Positions 23,447 through 32,223 of a stretch of 36,725 bases of DNA are shown here, one piece after another. Each line of letters opens with the position of its first letter. Position 1 is the first letter of the stretch. The notes under the pieces are model-generated. The model saw nothing but the letters and a program-made list of their open reading frames with translations, was not told the origin of the DNA and made no database searches. Origin of the DNA: Holophagaceae bacterium (GTDB lineage Bacteria > Acidobacteriota > Holophagae > Holophagales > Holophagaceae); assembly GCA_025361955.1 (NCBI GenBank), contig JANYIU010000253.1, positions 1 through 36,725 of the forward strand, written 5' to 3'. The position numbers were made by a program, and so were the translations under genes.

Positions 23447-24049
23447 ATGGGGAGCAAGATTGCGCTTGGGTGCGGTGGACTGCTGCTGGTGGCCTTGGCC
23501 ATACTGGGCATCACCGTCATGGGTTCGTACAATTCCCTCAATAGCCTGAATCAGGCTGTGGAGGCTCAGTGGGGGCAGGTGGAGAATGTCTACCAGCGAC
23601 GCGCGGATCTGGTGCCCAACCTGGTGGCGACAGTCAAGGGCGCGGCTGCCTTCGAAAAAGAGACCTTCACCGCCGTCACGGAGGCCCGGGCCAAGGTAGG
23701 CCAGATCTCCACCGGCAAGGCTCCCAGCGATCCAGCCTCACTGGCGCGCTTTCAGCAGGCCCAGGAAGGCCTGGGATCGGCCCTCTCCCGGCTCATGGTG
23801 GTGGTGGAAAAATACCCCGATTTGAAGGCAACCCAGAATTTCCGGGATCTCCAGGCTCAGCTTGAGGGCACGGAGAACCGCATCGCCGTGGAGCGTATGC
23901 GCTTCAACCAGGCGGCACAGGCCTTCAACACCCGGCGTAACAGCTTCCCCACCGTGCTCATCGCGGGTTTCTTCGGCGATCGCTTCAGGGACAAAGTCTA
24001 TTTCAAGTCACAGGCCGGCGCGGAACAGGCACCCAAGGTCACTTTCTAG
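23447..24049 (+). CDS. lemA: LemA family protein
   Basis: The 200-residue protein has one N-terminal membrane helix (IALGCGGLLLVALAILGITVMG). The LemA core follows: YNSLNSLNQAVEAQWGQVENVYQRRADLVPNLVATVKGAAAFEKETF, and ENRIAVERMRFNQAAQAFNTRRNSFPTVLIAGFFG near the end. LemA proteins are anchored with a helical bundle outside or in the periplasm; their function is uncertain. The start could also be GTG 23441, four bases from GGAGG; ATG 23447 is ten bases away. It is followed after three bases by a YgcG-type TPM gene, a common partnership thought to act at the envelope. Confidence 0.9.
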   Translation: MGSKIALGCGGLLLVALAILGITVMGSYNSLNSLNQAVEAQWGQVENVYQRRADLVPNLVATVKGAAAFEKETFTAVTEARAKVGQISTGKAPSDPASLARFQQAQEGLGSALSRLMVVVEKYPDLKATQNFRDLQAQLEGTENRIAVERMRFNQAAQAFNTRRNSFPTVLIAGFFGDRFRDKVYFKSQAGAEQAPKVTF

Positions 24050-24052
24050 TCC

Positions 24053-24796
24053 ATGCGCAGAGTTCTCGGGGTCCTCCTGGTACTTCTGGCGTGGTGGGGA
24101 GCACTGGGTTTGAGCGCTCAGACGCCCCTGCCCCCGCCACCCCAGCGGTGGGTGACGGATACCCAGAACCACCTCTCCGCCGGTAGCAAAGAGGCTCTCG
24201 ACCACCGCCTTGCCGCCTACCAAAATGCAACGGGGCACCAGGTTCTGGTGTGGATTGGAGCTAGCACGGGCGAGCTCCCCTTGGAGGATTGGACCCTGCG
24301 TACCTTCGCGTCCTGGAAGGTGGGCCGGAAGGGCATGGATGACGGCTTGGTGCTCTTCATCCTCGCCCAGGACCGCAAGCTGCGAATCGAAGTAGGCTAT
24401 GGCCTGGAAGGGCAGATGCCGGACGCCATCGCCAGTCGGATCATTCGGGAGGCCATCACCCCCAAGCTCGGCAGCGGGGACTGGGATGGCGCCGTCAGCG
24501 CAGGGGTCGAGCAAATCCTGACGACCTTGGGCGGCGAGGCCCAGGGAGCTTCAGAACAACACCCAGCGCCCGTTCGGCACGCCGCCGGCTCCCTGGGACT
24601 CGGACAAATCATTCTTTTTATCATCCTGGGTCTGGGTTTCCTCCTTCTGCTGATCACCAATCCGGGCCTCGCGACCTGGCTCCTCTTCAGCCTCCTTTCC
24701 GGCGGCCGGGGCGGCGGTGGGGGCGGCAGCAGTGGCGGCGGCTGGTCAGGAGGCGGAGGCAGATCGGGCGGCGGCGGCGCGTCGGGTTCATGGTAA
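24053..24796 (+). CDS. YgcG-type TPM-domain protein with Gly-rich tail
   Basis: The 247-residue protein has a signal peptide (LGVLLVLLAWWGALGLSAQ). A TPM domain follows (about 33-155: VTDTQNHLSAGSKEALDHRLAAYQNATGHQVLVWI, RKGMDDGLVLFILAQDRKLRIEVGYGLEGQMPD), then a C-terminal membrane helix (IILFIILGLGFLLLLI) and a tail of about 35 residues that is nearly all glycine and serine with a final GASGSW. This is the standard YgcG/Psb32 layout. TPM proteins may act as phosphatases or photosystem/envelope repair factors; no activity can be read here. It is translated together with lemA. Confidence 0.9.
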   Translation: MRRVLGVLLVLLAWWGALGLSAQTPLPPPPQRWVTDTQNHLSAGSKEALDHRLAAYQNATGHQVLVWIGASTGELPLEDWTLRTFASWKVGRKGMDDGLVLFILAQDRKLRIEVGYGLEGQMPDAIASRIIREAITPKLGSGDWDGAVSAGVEQILTTLGGEAQGASEQHPAPVRHAAGSLGLGQIILFIILGLGFLLLLITNPGLATWLLFSLLSGGRGGGGGGSSGGGWSGGGGRSGGGGASGSW

Positions 24797-24914
24797 GCCG
24801 TTGCGGCAAGATAACTTGGTCGTGCACGGAGTGGACCGGCATACAGGGCCGTAGCAAAACAACCAAAACGGCACAGGTTTTTTTGCAACTGCCGCTAACG
24901 GAAAGGGGGCTCGG

Positions 24915-25364
24915 ATGGCAGGGATGAGTCGCAGGAGCCTGAAGCGGTGTGTGGATGAGGCTCGGGTGGTGCAGGCGATTGAAGCTGCGGAGCGGGCCAG
25001 TTCCGGGGAGATCCGGGTTTCCATGGCCACCTTCTTCTGGGGCGATGTGGAGAAAGTCGCCCAGAAGGCCTTCGTCCGTCTGGGCATGGACAAGACGGCC
25101 AAGCGCAATGGCGTTCTGATCTTCCTCGTCCCTAGTCGCAAGCGGTTCACGATTTTGGGCGATGAGGGCATCCACGCCAAGGTGGGGCAGGACTTCTGGG
25201 AGGACGTGGCAAGCGATCTCTCAGAGCATTTCAAGCGTTCGGAATTCACCGAGGGCTTGGTGCAAGGGATCGCCAAGGTGGGCGAGCGGCTGGCAGAACA
25301 TTTCCCCTGGGAAGGGGGCGCGGACCGGAACGAACTGCCCGATGACGTGGACTACGGTGCCTAG
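24915..25364 (+). CDS. Second TPM-domain protein, cytosolic or peripheral
   Basis: This 149-residue protein has no signal peptide. It contains a TPM-like domain: VVQAIEAAERASSGEIRVSM, then DVEKVAQKAFVRLGMDKTAKRNGVLIFLVPSRKRFTILGDEGIHAKVGQDFWEDVASDL. It matches the short TPM proteins that often follow lemA and ygcG. A polypurine AAAGGGGG before ATG 24915 fits a start there; ATG 24924 is an alternative. The 118 bases after the first TPM gene contain no terminator I can see, so the three genes probably form an operon. Confidence 0.85.
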   Translation: MAGMSRRSLKRCVDEARVVQAIEAAERASSGEIRVSMATFFWGDVEKVAQKAFVRLGMDKTAKRNGVLIFLVPSRKRFTILGDEGIHAKVGQDFWEDVASDLSEHFKRSEFTEGLVQGIAKVGERLAEHFPWEGGADRNELPDDVDYGA

Positions 25365-25496
25365 ATGATCAAGTCCACCTGGGCTGCTTGCAGATGATCC
25401 TCGCCACACAGCAATCCAGCGTAAGGTTTCACCTTTTCGGTCGGTCGGTAGCACTATAAAAGTGCAGGCCCAGTGTTTTTTTGGAATGGAGTGGGG

Positions 25497-26690
25497 ATGA
25501 AGCGGAACATGTGGATTCTGATCGCGGCTGGAGTGGTGGCAGCCGGAACCGCAGGCTTCTACTCCCTCCGTACCGGGACTACCGAGGTGAAGTGGCGCAC
25601 GGCCGCCATCGAGCGGGGTGATATCCGGCAGCGCATCAGCGCCACCGGAACCCTTTCCGCCCTGGTCCAAGTCAGCGTGGGAACCCAAGTGAGCGGGACC
25701 CTTTCGGCTCTGTTCGTGGACTACAACTCCAAGGTCACCAAGGGCCAGCCCATCGCCCAGATCGAGCCGACCCTCTTTCAGGCCGCCGTGGCGGATGCCC
25801 AGGCGAATGTGGCCAAGGCGCAGGCGGCTGCGGGCGAAGCGAAGCGCCAGTTCGCAAGGGCCCAGCGCCTGCACCAGGAGAAACTCATCGCCGACCAGGA
25901 TCTGGATTCCGCCCAGGTGGTCGCCGAGAAGGCGGATGGGGACTTGCTGTCGGCCCGGGCCGCCCTCTCCAAAGCCAAGGCCAACCTAAGCTATTGCACC
26001 ATCAAGGCCCCTGTCAGTGGGGTCGTGGTGAGCCGCGCCGTGGACGTGGGCCAGACCGTGGCCGCTTCCTTCAGCACGCCCACTCTCTTCGTCATCGCCC
26101 AGGACCTGACCAAGATGAAGATGCTCGCCGCCATCGACGAGGCGGACATCGGTCAAGTCCAGCCGGACCAGAAGGGCCAGTTCACCGTGGACTCCTTCCC
26201 CGACGAACAGTTCAAGGGCACTGTGAGCCAGGTGCGCCTGGAGCCCATCGTCACCCAGAACGTGGTCACTTATAATGTGCAGATCGATGTGGACAACGCC
26301 GACCTCAAACTGCGACCTGGCATGACCGCCAGTGTCTCCATCCTCACCAAGCTGCAGAACAACGCCCTGAAGGCGCCCTCCGCCGCCCTCCGCTTCAACC
26401 CCATGGCCTTCATGCCCAGCAAGGAGAAACCCAACGGCACGAGCGGGCCGGCAGTCATGACCAAGCCGAGCCTCAAAGGCGCGGTGTCCAAGCGCGAGGA
26501 TCACCTCTGGGTGCTGAAGCAAAAGCAACCGGAAGCTCTCCACGTGCAAGTAGGCATCACCGATGGCCAATTCACCGAAGTCTCGGGCGCCGACCTTAGT
26601 GAGGGCCTCCAGGTCCTGGTGGGTGTGGAGGAAGCCAAAAAGCCTGCCAGCGCTTCCACCCCCTTGAGAGTCCCGGGCGGACGGCCCTAG
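25497..26690 (+). CDS. MacA/HlyD-type periplasmic adaptor of an ABC exporter
   Basis: The start is ATG 25497 (397 aa), with GGAG close upstream. An N-terminal anchor (MWILIAAGVVAAGTAGF) is followed by the split biotinyl-lipoyl domain (VQVSVGTQVSGTLSALFVDYNSKVTKGQPIAQIEP...LSYCTIKAPVSGVVVSRAVDVGQTV). Between them is a coiled-coil hairpin (about 95-165, AQANVAKAQAAAGEAKRQF...). A beta-barrel region (MLAAIDEADIGQVQPDQKGQFTVDSFP) and a membrane-proximal domain complete it. Such adaptors bridge an inner-membrane pump and a TolC-like outer channel. The following MacB-type permease is its partner, 14 bases away. A TATAAA at 25455 within the dyad GCACT/AGTGC could be a promoter -10, but its -35 is poor. 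Confidence 0.9.
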   Translation: MKRNMWILIAAGVVAAGTAGFYSLRTGTTEVKWRTAAIERGDIRQRISATGTLSALVQVSVGTQVSGTLSALFVDYNSKVTKGQPIAQIEPTLFQAAVADAQANVAKAQAAAGEAKRQFARAQRLHQEKLIADQDLDSAQVVAEKADGDLLSARAALSKAKANLSYCTIKAPVSGVVVSRAVDVGQTVAASFSTPTLFVIAQDLTKMKMLAAIDEADIGQVQPDQKGQFTVDSFPDEQFKGTVSQVRLEPIVTQNVVTYNVQIDVDNADLKLRPGMTASVSILTKLQNNALKAPSAALRFNPMAFMPSKEKPNGTSGPAVMTKPSLKGAVSKREDHLWVLKQKQPEALHVQVGITDGQFTEVSGADLSEGLQVLVGVEEAKKPASASTPLRVPGGRP

Positions 26691-26704
26691 AAAAGAAACC
26701 AACC

Positions 26705-27928
26705 ATGGCAATCCTGGAATTCCTCAAATTGGCTTATTTCGCGATCACGCGAAACAAGACCCGGGCCGTCCTGACGATGCTGGGCATCATCATCGGCGTG
26801 GGCTCGGTCATCGCCATGATCGGCATCGGCAGCGGTTCTCAGCAGGCCTCCAAGGCCATCATTGAGAGCATGGGCACCAACATGATCATGATCTTCCCGA
26901 GCTCCATCTCCCATGGGGGCGGGGGACCCGTGGGCCTTGGCGGCGTGGAGAATCTCACCGACGAGGACGCCTTCGCCCTCCAGCGCGAGTTGCCCAACTC
27001 GGTGGCGGCGGCCACGCCCCACATGCAGACCAGCCGGCCCTTGGTATTCGGCAACCAGAACTGGCTTTGCAGCAGCGTCACCGGGGTGTCCCCCGATTAC
27101 CTCACCATTAAATCCTGGAATCTGGAGAGGGGACGCTACTTCAATGAGCAGGAGGTGCGCAGCCAGGCCAAGGTCTGCGTGATCGGCAAGACCGTCCAGG
27201 AGAACCTCTTCCCGGGCGGCGAGGATCCGGTCGGCCAGACCATCCGGGTGGGCAAGCTCCCCTTCGAGATCATCGGCATCCTGGAACGCAAGGGCGGCGG
27301 TCCCATGGGTGACCAGGACGACACCCTGCACGCGCCCTACACCACCATCATGCGCAAGGTCATGGGCCGGGACCACATCGGTCGCATCATCGCCAGTTCC
27401 CTGGCGGACAAGGCGGATCAAGCGGAAGCCGAGATCACCGCCCTGCTGCGTCAGCGGCACAAGCTCACGCCGGCCGCGGACAACGACTTCACCATCCGCA
27501 AGCAGAACGACTGGATCGAGGCCAGCGCCGCCCAGAGCAAGGTGCTCACCCTGTTCCTGGCGATGGCCGCCAGCATCTCCCTCATCGTGGGCGGTATCGG
27601 CATTTCCAACATCATGCTGGTGAGTGTCACCGAGCGGACCCGGGAGATCGGCATCCGGCGTGCGCTGGGAGCCACCCGGCGCAGTGTGCTCTGGCAGTTC
27701 CTCATCGAGGCCGTGGTCCTCGCCCTGTTGGGTGGCATCCTGGGGGTGGCCTTGGCCATGCTCACCACGTGGATTCTCACCACCTTCACCTCTCTACCGG
27801 CCATCACCGAACCCTGGGCCGTGGCCCTGGGCATGGGTTTCAGCGGAGTGGTCGGGGTCACCGCCGGTTTCCTCCCCGCGCTGAAAGCTGCGAAGCTGAA
27901 TGTGATCGACGCACTGAGATATGAATGA
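26705..27928 (+). CDS. MacB-type ABC transporter permease (FtsX fold)
   Basis: This 407-residue protein has the four-helix MacB/LolC pattern. The N-terminal helix is NKTRAVLTMLGIIIGVGSVIAMIGIG, followed by a large periplasmic domain (about 50-270). Three C-terminal helices come last, with the family motif GGIGISNIMLVSVTERTREIGIRRALGATRRSVLWQFLIEAVVL. The nucleotide-binding domain of full MacB is absent, so an ATPase must be supplied elsewhere; none lies in this window. With the adaptor upstream it would export a drug, peptide or siderophore-like substrate. It overlaps the MFS gene by 4 bases (ATGA). Confidence 0.92.
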   Translation: MAILEFLKLAYFAITRNKTRAVLTMLGIIIGVGSVIAMIGIGSGSQQASKAIIESMGTNMIMIFPSSISHGGGGPVGLGGVENLTDEDAFALQRELPNSVAAATPHMQTSRPLVFGNQNWLCSSVTGVSPDYLTIKSWNLERGRYFNEQEVRSQAKVCVIGKTVQENLFPGGEDPVGQTIRVGKLPFEIIGILERKGGGPMGDQDDTLHAPYTTIMRKVMGRDHIGRIIASSLADKADQAEAEITALLRQRHKLTPAADNDFTIRKQNDWIEASAAQSKVLTLFLAMAASISLIVGGIGISNIMLVSVTERTREIGIRRALGATRRSVLWQFLIEAVVLALLGGILGVALAMLTTWILTTFTSLPAITEPWAVALGMGFSGVVGVTAGFLPALKAAKLNVIDALRYE

Positions 27929-29169
27929 CGCAGGCAGCTTCCGGACCCCATGACCCTTACCACGCCTTGCGTTTCGCGGAGTACCGCCGGTACCTCCTCG
28001 GCACCTGCGCCATGGCCATCGCTTCGCTCATCCAATCCGTGGTCATGGGCTGGCAGGTCTATGAGATCACCCATTCCGCGCTGAGCCTGGGCTTGGTGGG
28101 ACTGGCGGAGGCCCTGCCCTGCCTGGGGCTCACCTTGGTCGGGGGCTACGCAGCGGATCGCATGGATCGCCGCAGCCTGGCGCTCCTGTCCCTCTCCGTG
28201 CTGCTGGCGGGGGCCGTCCTGTTGTTCCTCATGAACCGCAACGGCCCGCCGACCGTCGCCTGGCCCTTCTACGCCATCCAGGCCATGGCGGGCGTGGGCC
28301 GGGCCTTCAACCGTCCCGCCACCCAGGCCCTGCGCACGGAACTGGTCCCGCGCGAAGCCTTCGCCAACGCCGCCACCTGGAACAGTTCCGTATTCCAGAC
28401 CGCCATGGTGTTGGGCCCTGCGGCGGGCGGCCTCCTCTACGGATTCGGCGGCGCGCCCAGCGCCTACGGGGTCGAGGTGGCCCTGTTACTGCTCGGGGGG
28501 GTGGCCATCTTCACGCTCAGCCCGCACCCTCGGTTGACCCCGGTCCAAGGCGGCATCAGCAAGAGCCTCAAGGAGGGCATTGCCTTTGTCTTCAGCCAGC
28601 AAGTGCTGATGGGGGCCATGTCCCTGGATCTCTTTGCGGTGCTGTTCGGGGGCGCGCCTGCCCTGCTGCCCATGTTTGCCGCGGACTTACTGAGGGTTGG
28701 CCCCCAGGGCCTTGGCCTGCTCCGTGCAGCCCCCGCCGTGGGTTCCATTCTCATATCCCTGACCCTGGCCCATCGTAAGCCCATGGCGAGTGCCGGGCGC
28801 ACCCTGCTGGTGAGCGTGGCCCTCTTTGGCCTCTGCTGGATCGCCTTCGCGTTCTCCACGAACCTCATCTTGTCACTGTTCCTTCTGGCCATCAGCGGCG
28901 CCCTGGACAGCGTGAGCGTCGTGCTCCGGCAGACCCTGCTGCAGATCCGCACCCCCGCAGCCCTGATGGGCCGCGTCTCCGCCGTGAGCTCCTTCTTCAT
29001 CACTTCCAGCAACGAGATCGGCGCCTTTGAATCCGGTGTCGCCGCACGCCTCCTGGGACTCATCCCCAGCGTCGTATTCGGCGGGCTCATGACCCTGGGC
29101 GTCGTGGCCATGACCACTTGGAAGGCGCCGGAGCTGCGAAAACTCAAATACCTGCATCCAGTAGAGTAA
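27925..29169 (+). CDS. MFS transporter, EntS-like (MFS_3)
   Basis: The 414-residue protein has twelve hydrophobic helices and the MFS_3 landmarks: FAEYRRYLLGTCAMAIASLIQSVVMGWQVYEIT, the loop 2-3 motif GGYAADRMDRRS, and RPATQALRTELVPREAFANAATWNSSVFQTAMVLGPAAGG. In the second half, RTPAALMGRVSAVSSFFITSSNEIGAFESGV is also typical. EntS exports enterobactin in E. coli; this subfamily is broad and the substrate is unknown. The 4-base overlap with the permease gene places it in an export operon with the MacA/MacB pair, suggesting that the pumps share or hand over a substrate. Confidence 0.88.
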   Translation: MTQAASGPHDPYHALRFAEYRRYLLGTCAMAIASLIQSVVMGWQVYEITHSALSLGLVGLAEALPCLGLTLVGGYAADRMDRRSLALLSLSVLLAGAVLLFLMNRNGPPTVAWPFYAIQAMAGVGRAFNRPATQALRTELVPREAFANAATWNSSVFQTAMVLGPAAGGLLYGFGGAPSAYGVEVALLLLGGVAIFTLSPHPRLTPVQGGISKSLKEGIAFVFSQQVLMGAMSLDLFAVLFGGAPALLPMFAADLLRVGPQGLGLLRAAPAVGSILISLTLAHRKPMASAGRTLLVSVALFGLCWIAFAFSTNLILSLFLLAISGALDSVSVVLRQTLLQIRTPAALMGRVSAVSSFFITSSNEIGAFESGVAARLLGLIPSVVFGGLMTLGVVAMTTWKAPELRKLKYLHPVE

Positions 29170-29376
29170 ATCCTTGCAGGCTCGCTAAGCACCCCAGCGC
29201 GATCAGCGGGCAGACATAGCCATGGCCGGTACGGCTTGACGCGCCGGAGAAGGGTGCAATCCTGATTCAATCAACCTGATCTTTGCCCTTCTGACTCGAT
29301 TCAAGATCTTCGCCCCACAGGCACCGACAGCTTCTGGCCCAAAGTAACCCAGGTTCACCCATAAGGAGAAGATCAC

Positions 29377-30519
29377 ATGATCGAACAGATCCTTACCATG
29401 ATTCCAGGCCCCACTCCGGTCCACCCCAATATCCTCCTCGCGCTGGCAAAACCGACGGTTTCCCACGTCTTCCCCGCCTTCGTGGCAGAGTTCAAGGCCG
29501 CCCTGAAGGACTTCCGAGCCCTCTGCAAGACGACCACGGGCCAACCCTTCATCGTGGCTGGCGGCGGCACCCTGTCCATGGAAATGGGCGTCGTCAACCT
29601 GGTGGGCCCTGGAGAGAAGCTCCTGGTGATCTCCCACGGCTACTTCGGCGACCGCTTTGTGGACCTGGCGAACTCCTTCGGCATCCAGGTCGATGTGCTG
29701 CGCTCCGAGTGGGGCAAGGCGATTCCTCCCCAGGAGCTGGCCAAGAAGCTGGCGGCGAACACCTATGCCGCCGTCACCGTCACCCATGTGGACACATCCA
29801 CGGGGACGATCTCTCCGGTGCCGGCCTACGCGGAGCTCCTTCGGGGTCGAGGCGAGATGTTCATCCTCGACGGAGTCTGTGCCACCGGTGGCATCGACGA
29901 ACGCTTCGACGAATGGGGTCTGGACGTGCTCCTCACCGCCCCCCAAAAGGCCATCGGAGCCCCGCCGGGGGTGGCCCTCTGCCTCTTCTCGGAGCGCGCC
30001 ATGGAGCGCCGCCGCGCCCGCGCCTCGGTACCGGCGTACTACGCCGACATCCTGCGCTGGCTACCCATCATGCAGGATCCCGGAAAATATTATTCCACCC
30101 CCTGCGTCAATGAAATCATGGCCTTGGCCGAAGCCTTCCGCATGATCAATACGGAAGGGCTGGACGCCCGTTTCTCGCGTCACGCCAAGATCGCCCTGGC
30201 CGTGCGGGCCGGCCTGGGAGCCCTGGGCCTCACCGTCTTCACCGCCGCAGAAAGCCGCGCGGATACCCTCTCTGTCATCCTGCTGCCGGTGGGGGTCGAG
30301 GACCTGCCTTTCCGCACAGGCATGGCCTCCCGCGGCATCATCGTGGCAGGCGGGCTCGGTCCCATCGCCGGCAAGGCTTTCCGTCTGGGCCACATGGGCA
30401 ACATCGCCGCCGGCGAATTGGTGACCATCCTGGGCGCCCTCGAAGGCACCCTGTGTTCCCTCGGCGTAGCTGTGACCCCGGGCGCGGCAGTGGCTGCGGC
30501 TGCAAGCTTCCTCCCCTAA
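29377..30519 (+). CDS. Class V aminotransferase, alanine/serine-glyoxylate type
   Basis: The 380-residue PLP enzyme starts at ATG 29377, behind AAGGAG. MIPGPTPVHPNILLAL, AGGGTLSMEMGVVNLVGPGEKLLVISHGYFGDRF and TVTHVDTSTGTISPV are the class V (AGT/SPT) pattern. Asp in FILDGVCATGG and the Schiff-base lysine in LLTAPQKAIGAPPG are present, and GGLGPIAGKAFRLGHMG ends the small domain. Such enzymes convert glyoxylate to glycine with alanine or serine as donor. The glycolate oxidase genes after it produce glyoxylate, which fits, although 303 bases and a hairpin separate them. Purine-associated (ureidoglycine) or phosphonate relatives are alternatives. Confidence 0.88.
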   Translation: MIEQILTMIPGPTPVHPNILLALAKPTVSHVFPAFVAEFKAALKDFRALCKTTTGQPFIVAGGGTLSMEMGVVNLVGPGEKLLVISHGYFGDRFVDLANSFGIQVDVLRSEWGKAIPPQELAKKLAANTYAAVTVTHVDTSTGTISPVPAYAELLRGRGEMFILDGVCATGGIDERFDEWGLDVLLTAPQKAIGAPPGVALCLFSERAMERRRARASVPAYYADILRWLPIMQDPGKYYSTPCVNEIMALAEAFRMINTEGLDARFSRHAKIALAVRAGLGALGLTVFTAAESRADTLSVILLPVGVEDLPFRTGMASRGIIVAGGLGPIAGKAFRLGHMGNIAAGELVTILGALEGTLCSLGVAVTPGAAVAAAASFLP

Positions 30520-30822
30520 GTTAAAATCCGTTCATTTAGTCTGTTGTTTTCGAGGGAGCCCGTCTTGGCAAGACTCCCTCACATGGGCTAGGCCTGCTGC
30601 GGAACCGAGATCTCACCTGGACTATTTCTCAACTCCGGATGGTCCTATGGACTGTATTAAACAATAAATTGATTATCTTATCCAGAATCTTAGCTAGACA
30701 TTTAAGACCCTTGGGGTGAGAATCGGCCCGTCAATTCCCCCACCAGGCTTCCGAGCCATGGCAATTCAGCTCAATAGTGGTCAGTCAAAGACAATATGGT
30801 CCTGCGAAGAGGAGCGTGAGCG
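30520..30822. other. Intergenic region upstream of glcD
   Basis: These 303 bases carry the hairpin at 30552-30580, followed by an AT-rich patch at 30650-30705 (attaaacaataaattgat) that could be an UP element or promoter core for glcDEF. I could not find a -35/-10 pair close to consensus. A clear ribosome binding site, GAGGAG, precedes the glcD start. No ORF is supported. Confidence 0.5.
30552..30580 (+). terminator. Hairpin after the aminotransferase gene
   Basis: GAGGGA pairs with TCCCTC and GTCTT with AAGAC around GGC, with a four-base bulge in the left arm. No T-run follows on this strand, so it is a weak or Rho-dependent terminator candidate. Confidence 0.4.
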
Positions 30823-32223
30823 ATGGCAAATAAGGCGCTCGTACTGGAACTCCGACAGATCGTCGGCAGGGCCAACGTGCTGGACAACATGGTGAATCTT
30901 CAGCTCTACCAGTACGATGCCTATCTGGAAGAACACCGACCCGACGCGGTGGTCTTCGTCCACTCCACCGAGGAAGTGGCGCAGGTGGTCCAGGCCTGCA
31001 ACCGGCACGGTCTCCCCTTCGTGCCCCGGGGCGGGGGTACGAACTTGAGCGGTGGCACCATCCCCTTCGAGGGTGGCGTGGTCATCGAGATGATCCACAT
31101 GAACCAGCTCCTGGAAGTGGATTGTTCCAACCTGCGGGCCCGGGTGCAACCGGGCCTGTTCAACCTGGAATTGGGAAATGCCCTGGCCCCCCTGGGCTAT
31201 CAATTTCTCCCCGACCCGGCCAGCCAGAAGGCGGCGACCTTGGGAGGCAACGTGGCCGAGAATTCCGGCGGCCCGCACTGCTTCAAATATGGCGTCACCA
31301 CCAACCATGTCCTGGGGCTGACAGTGGTCCTGCCCGACGGCCAGGTGGTGAAGTTGGGCGGGAAGGCCGCGGACCCACCGGGCTACGACCTCACTGGGCT
31401 GTTCGTGGGGAGCGAAGGGACCTTCGGAATCTGCACGGAAGTGGTGGTGAAGATCGTGCGCCTGGCCGAGGGCGTCAAAACCCTCTTGGCCATCTACGAC
31501 AGCATCGAGGCGGGCAGCGAATCCGTTTCCGCCATCGTGGCCGCGGGCATGGTCCCGGCCACCCTGGAGATGATGGATCAGCTCGTCATCCAGGCAGTGG
31601 AGGCCTCCCTCCACTGCGGCCTGCCCTTGGACTGCGCCACGGTCCTGCTCATCGAGGTGGACGGGCTGAAGGACGATCTCGAGCTCCAAGCCAAGGCCAT
31701 CGAGGATCTGTGCATGGCGCACGGCGCGCGGGAGGTCCGGGTGGCCAAGGACGACGCCGAGCGGGCCCTGCTCTGGGCCGGGCGGCGGGGTGCCTTCGGC
31801 GCCGTGGCCCGGTTGGCCCCCAGCTTCCTGGTCTGTGACGGGACAGTGCCTCGCACCACCTTGCCCCAGGTGCTCCGTAAAGTAGCCGAAGTGGGCCGGA
31901 AGTACGACCTACGCATTCCCAATGTCTTCCATGCCGGGGACGGGAATCTGCACCCCTTGATCCTGTTCGATTGGAGAGACGCGGACCAGAAGGCCCGGGT
32001 CCTGAAAGCCGGGATGGAGATTCTGGAACTCTGTGTAGCGGTGGGCGGCACCATCAGCGGCGAACATGGCGTGGGGCTCGAGAAGATGGAGGCCATGCGG
32101 CTGGTGCTGAGTGAAGCTGATCTCCGCAGCCAGCGGCGGGTCAAACAGGTCTTCGACCCCAGGAACCTGGCCAACCCCGGGAAAATCTTCCCGGTCCCCG
32201 AGGAGGTGCTCTGTGCACGCTGA
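30823..32223 (+). CDS. glcD: Glycolate oxidase FAD subunit GlcD (FAD-linked 2-hydroxyacid dehydrogenase)
   Basis: The 466-residue flavoprotein oxidises glycolate or a D-2-hydroxy acid. The FAD_binding_4 part has FVPRGGGTNLSGGTIPF, DPASQKAATLGGNVAENSGGPHCFKYGVTTNHVLG and LFVGSEGTFGI. The C-terminal FAD-oxidase domain ends with VFHAGDGNLHPLILFD and ISGEHGVGLEKMEAM, then VKQVFDPRNLANPGKIFP. All catalytic landmarks are present. GAGGAG precedes ATG 30823. It is the first of three genes; the next start overlaps its end by 11 bases. D-lactate is an alternative substrate, since GlcD and D-lactate dehydrogenases are related; the GlcE/GlcF companions favour glycolate. Confidence 0.92.
   Translation: MANKALVLELRQIVGRANVLDNMVNLQLYQYDAYLEEHRPDAVVFVHSTEEVAQVVQACNRHGLPFVPRGGGTNLSGGTIPFEGGVVIEMIHMNQLLEVDCSNLRARVQPGLFNLELGNALAPLGYQFLPDPASQKAATLGGNVAENSGGPHCFKYGVTTNHVLGLTVVLPDGQVVKLGGKAADPPGYDLTGLFVGSEGTFGICTEVVVKIVRLAEGVKTLLAIYDSIEAGSESVSAIVAAGMVPATLEMMDQLVIQAVEASLHCGLPLDCATVLLIEVDGLKDDLELQAKAIEDLCMAHGAREVRVAKDDAERALLWAGRRGAFGAVARLAPSFLVCDGTVPRTTLPQVLRKVAEVGRKYDLRIPNVFHAGDGNLHPLILFDWRDADQKARVLKAGMEILELCVAVGGTISGEHGVGLEKMEAMRLVLSEADLRSQRRVKQVFDPRNLANPGKIFPVPEEVLCAR

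Noticed and set aside
24700-24796. Gly/Ser-coding GGC repeat as a DNA repeat element
   Set aside because: It is the normal glycine-rich tail of YgcG-type TPM proteins and stays in frame.
25432-25460. Strong sigma-70 promoter for the MacA-like gene
   Set aside because: TATAAA is good, but no -35 close to TTGACA occurs at 16-18 bases, so it is mentioned only within the gene entry.
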